Source of the DNA: Candidatus Thalassarchaeum betae
Lineage (GTDB): Archaea; Thermoplasmatota; Poseidoniia; Poseidoniales; Thalassarchaeaceae
DNA: 64,000 nt
Assembly: GCA_003193925.1 (NCBI GenBank)
Contig: PSPG01000007.1
Coordinates: 13,612-77,611 of the forward strand
Direction of reading: 5' to 3'
Both the position numbers and the translations under genes were made by a program. The notes beneath the pieces were generated by a model. It ran no database searches and had not been told where the DNA came from. It saw only the letters and a program-made list of their open reading frames with translations. Shown here piece by piece: positions 25,061-32,685 of the stretch. How positions within the stretch are numbered: position 1 is the first letter of the stretch; each line of letters starts with the position of its first letter.

Positions 25061-26302
25061 TCAGCTCCCGGATGCCCTTTCGTATATCCCGATGAAGCGC
25101 TCTGCATCGTAATCGTAGGTGAATCGATCTAGAACTCTGCGACGCCCGGCTTCGCCCTTCTCCAGCATAGTCGCCCTATCTGACATCTCTGTTAGGATGG
25201 CATCGGCCATCGAGTCCGCATCTCCCATGGTGAACAGTCCGCCGACGCTGTCGTCGACCATCTCGGGCAGCGGTCCGTGATCCACTGTCACTACCGGCGT
25301 GCCAGATGCCATCGCCTCCAGCGGGATGAGGCCCTGGCCTTCGTAGTACGAGGGGTAGACGACCAGGTCGGCCGAGCGGAACAGCGCGGCGAGCTCCTCG
25401 AACGGCATCCCGGACTCTATGGTCACCGCGTCGCCGATCCCGAGTTTTCTCGCCTGGCTCTCCAGACGCGAGCGCAGATGTCCCCTGCCGACGATCACCA
25501 AGCGGGCGGCCGGGGCAGAGACGCGGACCTTGGCGAAGGCCTTCAGGAGCGAGCCGTGGCCCTTCCTAGCAGCTAGTCTACCGACTGCGAGAAGGAGGGT
25601 GGAATCGCTTGACTGAGCGCCAAATCTCTGGCGAATTGCTGCGTGTCTCGACATCGCGTCCTCGTCATCGCGGTGCAGCGGGAAGAACATGCTGGTGTCG
25701 ACACCCCAGTGAACCACCTCGCAGTCCCAGTCAGGTGGTGGCGAGTACCGGGACTCGAAGTCGCGCTTGGTGGCGAGCGAGTTCGAAACGCAGACATTCG
25801 AGCCGTTGATGGCGGCTCGCTCGTAGCCGGCGTAGTGCTTGGCGGTGAGGAGTATCGCGAGGTCGTTTGGATTGGCCCACACCGCCGCTTCTCTCTGCTC
25901 TGAGGCGGCAACGAGGCCATCGCGCTCGCCCAGCCACGAGCCGTGCAGCGAGGATACGACCGGGGCGACGTTGTCGCGGCAGCGGGCGAACTGCCCCGCG
26001 CTCCAGGATATCATCGGGCAGTGGAGGTGGACGATGTCGACAGGTGCCCTGGCATGCAGGCGCTTCAGTGCACGCATCGCGCTGCGGCCGTACGAGCGGG
26101 TGAAGGCCATGGGAATCGGGACCCAGCCCACGGTCAGCACCTCGACCCCCTCGATTCGGGGCGGCTGGCCGCCTCCGCCGGAGCGCGTGATCACCGTGAC
26201 TCGGTGCCCCTTCGCAGCGAGCGCTGTCGACAGATGGTACACAGTGGAGCCCATTCCGCCCCAACGGGGCGGATATTCGGCTGACAGCATGGCAATGTGC
26301 AT
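25061..26302 (-). CDS. GT4 family glycosyltransferase
   Basis: A 413-residue retaining glycosyltransferase starting at ATG 26302 (MHIAMLSAEYPPRWGGMGSTV); the upstream extension of the frame is antisense to the neighbouring gene and not homologous. The N-terminal domain has the GGMGS loop and HLHCPMISW. The C-terminal domain has LLAVGRLAARKGHGSLLKAF and the donor-binding SYYEGQGLIPLEAMASGTPVV, where the Glu of EGQG..PLE is the conserved family element. It probably adds a sugar to a surface glycan or glycolipid. It is divergent from the GT2 gene, with 106 nt between starts. Confidence 0.88.
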   Translation of the reverse strand: MHIAMLSAEYPPRWGGMGSTVYHLSTALAAKGHRVTVITRSGGGGQPPRIEGVEVLTVGWVPIPMAFTRSYGRSAMRALKRLHARAPVDIVHLHCPMISWSAGQFARCRDNVAPVVSSLHGSWLGERDGLVAASEQREAAVWANPNDLAILLTAKHYAGYERAAINGSNVCVSNSLATKRDFESRYSPPPDWDCEVVHWGVDTSMFFPLHRDDEDAMSRHAAIRQRFGAQSSDSTLLLAVGRLAARKGHGSLLKAFAKVRVSAPAARLVIVGRGHLRSRLESQARKLGIGDAVTIESGMPFEELAALFRSADLVVYPSYYEGQGLIPLEAMASGTPVVTVDHGPLPEMVDDSVGGLFTMGDADSMADAILTEMSDRATMLEKGEAGRRRVLDRFTYDYDAERFIGIYERASGS

Positions 26303-26408
26303 CGCTACCCTCCGCTTTGCGCTCAGACCCCCGCCTTTCAAGCGAACGGACTCAGGGCAGGTATTCGCATCATTCAAAGCAGGACCTCCGGTGGCCCGCC
26401 CTGATAGC

Positions 26409-27140
26409 ATGGCCGAGATCCTGCCCGTCCATGTCACCGTGGTCATCCCCACTCGCAACGAGGAGGCCGCCATCGTGGACACCATCCGATCGGTGCCGAA
26501 TGACGGCTGGTGCGAGAAGCTGGACTTCCTCATCATTGACGGCAACTCGACTGATCGCACCCGAGAGCTGGCAGAGGGCGAGGGGGCGGCGGTTTACCTA
26601 GAGTCTCGCAAGGGCTACGGTAGGGCCTACAAGACAGGCTTCGCGGTGGCCCCCGGCGAGATCATCGTGACCATGGACGCCGACTGCACCTACCCGGGTG
26701 AGGAGGTTCCCGGACTCGTACGCAAGCTGCTCGACGAGGGTCTGCAGTGGATCACCTGCGACCGTCTCCGACGCGCAGAGGAGGGGGCGATGCCCGGGGT
26801 GCACGGCTTCGGCAACTGGGTCCTCTCGACAACTGCCACTGTGCTGTACTGGTACGGCATCCACGACTCCCAGAGTGGGATGTGGGTGTTTCGCAAGTCA
26901 ATTTTCGAGGACGAGCACGTACGCCCCAAGCACGACGGCATGCCGCTCTCTCAGGAGTTCAAGATTCGAGCTCGCCGTTATCTAGGCAAGCAGATGACCA
27001 CCGAGGTCAGCGTCCCATACCGCCCGCGTGTCGGGGAGGCTGAGATCAACACCTGGGGGGACGGTCTTCTCAATCTGAGATTCCTGTTTACACACAGGCT
27101 AGGTCTGACCCGACAAGTCACGCCTTGGGGCCCTGAATGA
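26409..27140 (+). CDS. GT2 family glycosyltransferase (dolichol-phosphate mannosyltransferase-like)
   Basis: A 243-residue soluble enzyme starting at ATG 26409; the long upstream frame is antisense to the GT4 gene. The N terminus reads VTVVIPTRNEEAAIVDTIRS, with the DXD-type site TMDADCTYP and GYGRAYKTGFAVA, as in DPM1/DPG-synthase-like GT2 enzymes. Such proteins transfer a sugar from NDP-sugar to a polyprenyl phosphate to feed N-glycosylation or surface polysaccharide synthesis. No C-terminal membrane segment is seen, though STTATVLYWYGIH is hydrophobic. Its stop is 16 nt from the broken pcs-like gene. Confidence 0.87.
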   Translation: MAEILPVHVTVVIPTRNEEAAIVDTIRSVPNDGWCEKLDFLIIDGNSTDRTRELAEGEGAAVYLESRKGYGRAYKTGFAVAPGEIIVTMDADCTYPGEEVPGLVRKLLDEGLQWITCDRLRRAEEGAMPGVHGFGNWVLSTTATVLYWYGIHDSQSGMWVFRKSIFEDEHVRPKHDGMPLSQEFKIRARRYLGKQMTTEVSVPYRPRVGEAEINTWGDGLLNLRFLFTHRLGLTRQVTPWGPE

Positions 27141-27145
27141 CGGAA

Positions 27146-27161
27146 CATAGGGTACCCTATG
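27146..27161. repeat. Perfect 16-bp palindrome at the pcs break
   Basis: CATAGGGTACCCTATG is its own reverse complement. It is flanked by a direct repeat GGAACA (27142-27147 and 27161-27166) and contains the stop codon of the truncated pcs-like frame. Confidence 0.75.
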
Positions 27162-27414
27162 GAACAGTTTGCCGATCCAGCCGCGCTCCATCGATCTGCG
27201 GCGCATGCCGCTTGACGTCGACCCACCGGGCCAGCGGCCCATCGACTGAATCGATCACCATGGCGACGAACATCCAGAAGAAGGCCAGCCGGTAGTTCTC
27301 GACGAAGATCGCTTCCAACGACAGCAGCGCCCAGAGCGCACCGGACGCCGTGCCCAGGTGCACAGACATGGCGAGTGCTCGCCATTGCGGGCTGGTGCCG
27401 TTGTCTTGGCTCAC
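27157..27414 (-). pseudogene. 5' fragment of a phosphatidylcholine synthase-like gene
   Basis: An 85-residue frame beginning with GTG 27414 matches the N-terminal third of bacterial Pcs, a CDP-alcohol phosphatidyltransferase that makes phosphatidylcholine from CDP-diacylglycerol and choline. The amphipathic SVHLGTASGALWALLSL, the helix LAFFWMFVAMVIDSVDGPLAR and the catalytic pattern DG-x2-AR ... DG-x3-D (DGPLAR...IDGARLD) are present. After LDRQTVP it stops, just before the last Asp of the DG..AR..G..D..D motif and before the remaining membrane helices. The family is usually about 230-250 residues. The gene is therefore truncated and not expected to be active. Confidence 0.72.
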
Positions 27415-27450
27415 GGGCTTCTGCTGCTGCTCCGACCCCTTGAATCCTCG

Positions 27451-30400
27451 TCAATCGTCGAACTCCTCGTCTAACTCGCGCGGGTCGAAACCGGACCACG
27501 ACTCGATCATCTCGAGGTCCTTCGATATCTGCCTCCTGCGGGTCCCCGCATAGGCGATTCCCACCATGATGATGATTGTGAGTGCCACAATCAGGAAAGG
27601 CAGGCCACTGCCCAGCAGCCAGTCGAACAGGCCGGTGTCCTCAGGCGACTCTATCGGGATGATCTCGATCAGACCGGGGCTGACCATGTCGCCGTCCAGC
27701 GCCCACACCTCGATCCTCGCGCTGCTCCCGGTGAGCGTCCAGACCGACCTGTACGTCCAGATGCCGTCACCGGCGAACAGGTCTCCCTCCATGCCGTCGT
27801 CGCGGAACTCCAGCGCTTGCGACACGCCGCCGGCGCGCAATTCACCTTGGACCATGTCGGTCGTGCCGTCGGGGTCGAGGAGCCTGACGGTGAGGAAGAC
27901 AGAGGTCGGCTCCTCGAGATCGATGCTGGATGGGGAGACCGAGAACTCGTACAGTTGCGGCGAGCTGGAGCCGATGGTGAGGTTGATCGAGACTGACGAA
28001 GCGGCCCCACGGGAGTCCTTGACCAGGAGGTCGATCTGGACGGGGCCCGGCGGGAAGCTGGCGGAGTGGACCATCTTGTCACTCAGGAGAGTGCCGTCGC
28101 GCAGGCTCCACTGGTAGAGCACGATGTCGTCGTCGTAGTCGTACGAGCCCGAGGCGTTGAGCACCACTGGCTCGCCCGGTGGGATGTACTGCCCCTCAGA
28201 CAGTCCGGTGATGACCGCCACTGGGCCTGTCTCGAGCACTGTGAGGGTCTGCGAGTGGGTCCGCTGCATCCCGTTGGAGTCGATGAGCTCGAAGCGCAGC
28301 GTGTGGACCCCGGCGGGCAGGTAGTCGTTGTACCAGTACTCGGTCGTCTTGTCCTCGAGTATCGGCTCAGCGAGCAGGTCGGAGTACACGCTGACGGTGA
28401 AGTCGTCGCCGTCCGGGTCGAACGAACGCCGGAAGTCGAACAGGACGGGGAGGTTGGAATAGACCTCGATGTCGGGTATCGGGGAATCCAATATCAGCAC
28501 CGGAGCCGACTCGTCGACCCTGACCATGATCTCGGCGACGTCCGAAGCGCCCGAGCCGTCCTCGACGGTGAGGGTGACTTGGTGCACGCCCTCGGGCAGC
28601 CTCGTCTCGAGCACCCAGCCGCTTCCCATCGGCTCGCTCAGAATATCACTCTCCCAGAGCACGCTGACGAGGTCGGTGCTGGTGTCTGTCAGCGGGTTGC
28701 ACACGAGCCCGCTGCCGTTGCTGGGCAGGTCGGAGCAGGCTGTGTCCCAATCGCCCGAGCCGGTCGCGTCGAAGACCAGCAACTCGCCGGAGTCGGTCAG
28801 TATGCCGTCTGTGGGGCTGGCGATCAGAGCCACCGGTGGAGAATTAGCAACACTCAACTCCACTGAGGCCGAATTCCACATCCCAGCGTGGTTCGGGCGG
28901 TTGTCGCTGGCGTACATCGTGATGATGTGGTCGCCCTTTGACAGCGTGCCTATCCACTCGACTGCCGAGTCTGGGGTGACTCCGGATGCCAGCAGGCCGT
29001 CGCGGTCGCTCCAGAACTCGAACTTCACCTCGTCACCCTCTGGGTCGAAGGTGTTGGTGCCATCGAGGTGCACGGTGGCTGAGGAGGCCTCACCGGTGCG
29101 GGAGACCTCCATGACGGCGAGCGGAATCTCGTTGTACAGCTCGACGTTGAACGTCCATGAGACAGGCACGTTGACCCCGTCAGAGGCGTAGACAGTGACA
29201 GAGAACTGGTTCGGAGCGCCCGGGAAGGTGCGGATGATGGTGTCTGGGCACTCCGGGTCCCCCGCTGGAGGTTGGCCGGAGCCCGACTCGTAGGAGGTCT
29301 CGACCCAGCAGTTCAGTTCGTCGCCTTCCGGGTCGTAGGTGCCTCCGAGGTGGATGGTGGCGTTTGCCGTGATACCGAGGTACAGCGTGCCCCAAGCCGA
29401 GATGGCAGGTGTCGTGCCCACCGAGAGCACGGGGGGCAGGTTCACCAGCTCAATCTCCCTGTTCTCCCAAACGCAATGGCCCTCCGTGTCGCACACCTCG
29501 AGCGTAATCTGGTGGGTCCCGTCGGAAAGACAGGTGGCCTGGCCGACGGCGTTGGCGAGCAGGTAGGAGCCGTTGCCCGAGCCTGTCGCAGTGCAGGCGG
29601 AGAGCAGCTCGCCGTCGATGCTACTGGTCCAGCTGTAGGTCAGCTCGTCATAGTCGAGGTCCCACGATTCATTCGCATCGAAAACCACCTCGCCACCGCT
29701 GGCGTAGACGCCCTCGTCCTCGGGCGAGTCCCACAGGATGAATGGCGGCTGGTTGGATAGCTCGAGCAGGCAGGTGACAGAGACGTCGGCATCCAGCGAG
29801 ACCGCGGCGGAGTCGTTGTGGACCCCGTCGTAGTCGCACCCGGTGTGGACGGTGTTCACGTCCGACCATCCCTGCATAGGCGTCCAGCGCTCGCCGATGA
29901 AGGGGCCGAACGAGTCCTGTCCGGAGTAAGGCAGGGTGTCGTTGTAATCCGCTCCGTGCAAGTCGAAAGTCAGGTTGATGTCGGCGTAGGGGATGTGACG
30001 GAGGTGCTGGTTGATCGCATGCACCTCCACGAACCACATCACGTCGAGGATGTTGTCCTGACTTGCGTACGTCGGCGTGTCGAGCGGAGCGGAGGAGATC
30101 CAGCGCAAGTGGCTGTCGCCAAGCATCTCGAATCTGTCTGCGTAGCCGCTGGTGAACCAAGAGCCAGTGAAGTTGGTGAAACTCGACGAGATGCTGGCGG
30201 GAGCGCTGGGGTCGCAGCCCAAACCGACGTTATAGACGAGCAACTCGGTCTGGTCGACCATGTCGAAGCAGGAGTTCTCGTTGCCCCAGATGACGCTGTT
30301 CTCGAGGTATGACGGCTCCTCGCCGTTGGCATCCCAGAGCATGCCCCCGTTGTCGCCGTTGAGGTCCAGTCCGCGGACCAGCCCGTCGACCTCGACCAGC

Positions 30401-32097
30401 TCGACGGCGCGACCGGTCGAATTGAGATCGATCTTCATGTCATCGATGATGATGGTGCCGTCATGCGTCATCCCGGTGTTGTCGATGTCGAGCGCGGGCG
30501 CGTTGACCGAGTCCCTGATCTCGGTGGCGATCAGTTGCAGGTCAATGCTGTCGCGCACCACGATCCCGTGCTGGTCCTCGATCGATGTGCACTCGATGCA
30601 ACTCGCGTTCTTGCCGCCGCTCATGACGTCGTTCGTCTCGTCGAAGTAGATGCCTGCACCCAATTCGGGCAAGGCAGCGCCGATGCCGTTGCGGTAGGTC
30701 GTCACATACGAGAGTTCGACGTTGCTTGAGTCACGCACCGAGACACCGTGCCCGCCGTTGTCCATGCTGAGTATGACTGAGAAATCAGGGTGGAACTCGC
30801 GCAGGTCGACCCCGGTGGCCCCGTTGTCGGCTATCACCCAGTTCGAGCCCTGCGCGCCGCCCTTCCAGAGGAGGACTCCGGGACCAGAGGAGTTCCGAAC
30901 TTCGAGGTCATTGATCGTCGGTGCCCAGTTGGCGCTGCGCATGAACATGCCAGCCCTGTCGTTGAGTGGCGCTGTGGCGCTGGTCCTGCCGTTGCGCAGT
31001 AGAGTGACGTCGTTGAGGATTGTGGAAGGGCCGATCATGTAGGCCTTGAAGCCGACCACTGGATTGTCCTCGATCAGGGCCCCGTCGATGTGGACGCCGC
31101 TGGTGTTGACCTCGAAGGCGGCATATCCAAGACCCGGGGTCTTGGCGCCCGGGCCGCCCGTCCCGCGTAGCTCTAGGTCGTCGAAGACGGCGTTGTAAGG
31201 TGCGTTGGTATACAGGCTGCGGTTGTACTGCTCGACCATGATGCCGCGGTACTGGCTGTCCTCGACGGTAGCTCTCACGAAGGTCGGGCGGGTGGTCCAT
31301 CCCTGCGTGATGTGCCGGACGAAGATGCCGTTGTCGCAGCGGGTGATGTCGGAGTCGGAGATTAATGGGCGTGAGTCCTCGACCCATATGCCAGCTGCGA
31401 CGGCCAAGGTGGCGCCGCTGATGTTGGAAATCTGCAGATTCGAGATCAGGCCGCCGGAGTTGCCCCAGTAGTTGAGGCCGCGTGTGATCAGTCCGTCCAT
31501 CGTCACGCCGTTGACTATCGGCGCGGAGTAAGCGCCCACTGATAGGCCGATTCCGTACCTCCATGTCGTCGAGAACGCGTGCACGTCCTGACCGCCGCCG
31601 TCTATCACGAGGTCGTTGATCCTCGGTGATGCGCTGCTGAACAGGTCGACTGCGACATTGTCTGCGTTTATCACCGTCAGATCGTTGAGGATGGGGTCGC
31701 TACCGTAGACGGTCACACCGTACTCGGCGTCGGTGATTGTGAGGTTCTCCAACTTGGAGCCGAGGCCGTCACTGGTCGAGTTGAACACAATGCCGTCGTG
31801 GTTTCCCATGATCGATTCCAGCAGTACCGGCGATGTCGTCGTTCCCTGAATGGTGAGTCTGCCATCGACGGTGATGGTCTCGTCATCGCCGAGTTGGATG
31901 GTGGTGCCCGATTGCACGACGAGCACGTCGCCGCTCTCGACGGTGTAGCCGTCCTGCAGGACGACGGTGTCTGACCAAATGGTGGTCGTGCGCGCCCCGG
32001 CTCCAGCCGCAGCGGGGACGAGCGGTGCGGCGGAAACCAGCAGCAGCAGGACCAGTGCGACAGCAAGCCTGTGGGCTGCTGAAACGGGAGCGTGCAT
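27451..32097 (-). CDS. Giant surface protein: parallel beta-helix, PKD-like domains and membrane anchor
   Basis: A 1548-residue exported protein. ATG 32097 starts a signal peptide (HRLAVALVLLLLVSAAPLVPAAAG). Roughly residues 30-700 are short repeated strands such as NGVTMDGLITRGLNYWGN and IVVRDSIDLQL, the pattern of right-handed parallel beta-helices (NosD/pectate-lyase-like). Residues 780-1330 hold about five Ig/PKD-like domains recognised by FDPEGDEVKFEF, FDPDGDDFTVSVY and GSYDYDDDIVLYQWSL. A further beta domain and one membrane helix (FLIVALTIIIMVGIAYAG, about 1500) lead to a short acidic tail. It could bind or cut polysaccharide, or serve in adhesion; no catalytic residues are certain. 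It is the largest gene in the window. Confidence 0.88.
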   Translation of the reverse strand: MHAPVSAAHRLAVALVLLLLVSAAPLVPAAAGAGARTTTIWSDTVVLQDGYTVESGDVLVVQSGTTIQLGDDETITVDGRLTIQGTTTSPVLLESIMGNHDGIVFNSTSDGLGSKLENLTITDAEYGVTVYGSDPILNDLTVINADNVAVDLFSSASPRINDLVIDGGGQDVHAFSTTWRYGIGLSVGAYSAPIVNGVTMDGLITRGLNYWGNSGGLISNLQISNISGATLAVAAGIWVEDSRPLISDSDITRCDNGIFVRHITQGWTTRPTFVRATVEDSQYRGIMVEQYNRSLYTNAPYNAVFDDLELRGTGGPGAKTPGLGYAAFEVNTSGVHIDGALIEDNPVVGFKAYMIGPSTILNDVTLLRNGRTSATAPLNDRAGMFMRSANWAPTINDLEVRNSSGPGVLLWKGGAQGSNWVIADNGATGVDLREFHPDFSVILSMDNGGHGVSVRDSSNVELSYVTTYRNGIGAALPELGAGIYFDETNDVMSGGKNASCIECTSIEDQHGIVVRDSIDLQLIATEIRDSVNAPALDIDNTGMTHDGTIIIDDMKIDLNSTGRAVELVEVDGLVRGLDLNGDNGGMLWDANGEEPSYLENSVIWGNENSCFDMVDQTELLVYNVGLGCDPSAPASISSSFTNFTGSWFTSGYADRFEMLGDSHLRWISSAPLDTPTYASQDNILDVMWFVEVHAINQHLRHIPYADINLTFDLHGADYNDTLPYSGQDSFGPFIGERWTPMQGWSDVNTVHTGCDYDGVHNDSAAVSLDADVSVTCLLELSNQPPFILWDSPEDEGVYASGGEVVFDANESWDLDYDELTYSWTSSIDGELLSACTATGSGNGSYLLANAVGQATCLSDGTHQITLEVCDTEGHCVWENREIELVNLPPVLSVGTTPAISAWGTLYLGITANATIHLGGTYDPEGDELNCWVETSYESGSGQPPAGDPECPDTIIRTFPGAPNQFSVTVYASDGVNVPVSWTFNVELYNEIPLAVMEVSRTGEASSATVHLDGTNTFDPEGDEVKFEFWSDRDGLLASGVTPDSAVEWIGTLSKGDHIITMYASDNRPNHAGMWNSASVELSVANSPPVALIASPTDGILTDSGELLVFDATGSGDWDTACSDLPSNGSGLVCNPLTDTSTDLVSVLWESDILSEPMGSGWVLETRLPEGVHQVTLTVEDGSGASDVAEIMVRVDESAPVLILDSPIPDIEVYSNLPVLFDFRRSFDPDGDDFTVSVYSDLLAEPILEDKTTEYWYNDYLPAGVHTLRFELIDSNGMQRTHSQTLTVLETGPVAVITGLSEGQYIPPGEPVVLNASGSYDYDDDIVLYQWSLRDGTLLSDKMVHSASFPPGPVQIDLLVKDSRGAASSVSINLTIGSSSPQLYEFSVSPSSIDLEEPTSVFLTVRLLDPDGTTDMVQGELRAGGVSQALEFRDDGMEGDLFAGDGIWTYRSVWTLTGSSARIEVWALDGDMVSPGLIEIIPIESPEDTGLFDWLLGSGLPFLIVALTIIIMVGIAYAGTRRRQISKDLEMIESWSGFDPRELDEEFDD

Positions 32098-32215
32098 GGC
32101 TTCTCCGCTCTCCCTCTGCCTGTTATCCCTTGCGTACACATGGGCGCGCGCAAACCTACCAACAGCAGAGGTCATAAACGACAACCAAGCGCGAGGCTCG
32201 TCAAGAGGCCTGAGA

Positions 32216-32449
32216 ATGAGTACCGCCTTCGTTCTAATCGAGGTCGAACCGGGCTGCGAGCGCGACGTCTACCTTTCTCTCCTGGACATAGACAGCGTCA
32301 GCGAGACGCACGTCGCATACGGCGAGTACGACCTCGTAGCGCGCATCGACTTCGATGACGAGAGGGAGATGGCTCGAACGCTCATAGGGAGCATGCGCTC
32401 CATCTCCGGGGTCATCAAGACAGAGACCTTGATTGCTGTGGAGGTGTGA
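32216..32449 (+). CDS. Stand-alone Lrp/AsnC ligand-binding (RAM) domain protein
   Basis: A 77-residue protein made of one alpha-beta RAM domain, the effector-binding module of Lrp/AsnC regulators, without a DNA-binding helix-turn-helix. Characteristic stretches are AFVLIEVEPGCERDVYLSLLDID, then HVAYGEYDLVARIDFDD and SGVIKTETLIAVEV. Such stand-alone domains bind amino acids and can co-assemble with full Lrp proteins. The gene overlaps a second RAM gene (TGATG) and is divergent from the giant beta-helix gene. The ATG at 32216 has GAGGCCTGAGA upstream. Confidence 0.82.
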   Translation: MSTAFVLIEVEPGCERDVYLSLLDIDSVSETHVAYGEYDLVARIDFDDEREMARTLIGSMRSISGVIKTETLIAVEV

Positions 32450-32685
32450 TGATGCCTGTCGGATTCGTGCTCATCACCACTGAGACCGGGGCTGAGGTCC
32501 GCGTTCACGAGGCGGTCAGCAAGATCACCGGAGTCGTCGGGCAGTGGATGATCTTCGGCTCGCACGACTTGTTCGTCAAGGTCGAGGCAGAGGACGAGGG
32601 CGAGTTGACCAAGTGCATCGTACAGGGAGTGCGTGGCGTCCCCGGAATCATCGAGACTCGTACCCTTATCGGCGCTGAGATCTAA
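32449..32685 (+). CDS. Second stand-alone RAM domain protein
   Basis: A 78-residue protein of the same fold as its neighbour (GFVLITTETGAEVRVHEAVSKI, WMIFGSHDLFVKVEAEDEGEL, VPGIIETRTLIGAEI). The two share the tail pattern GxIxTxTLIxxE and clearly arose by duplication. The start is ATG 32449 inside TGATG; a second ATG follows 3 nt later. The pair could form heteromeric rings, as RAM domains usually dimerise and octamerise. The stop overlaps the convergent STAND gene stop by 4 nt (CTAA). Confidence 0.82.
   Translation: MMPVGFVLITTETGAEVRVHEAVSKITGVVGQWMIFGSHDLFVKVEAEDEGELTKCIVQGVRGVPGIIETRTLIGAEI

Noticed and set aside
25839-26408. N-terminal extension of the GT2 frame
   Set aside because: It is antisense to the GT4 gene and the GT2 domain starts cleanly at the ATG at 26409.
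27142-27166. Insertion-sequence end or transposon footprint
   Set aside because: There are short direct repeats and a palindrome, but no transposase or long terminal inverted repeats; kept only as a finding about a truncation point.
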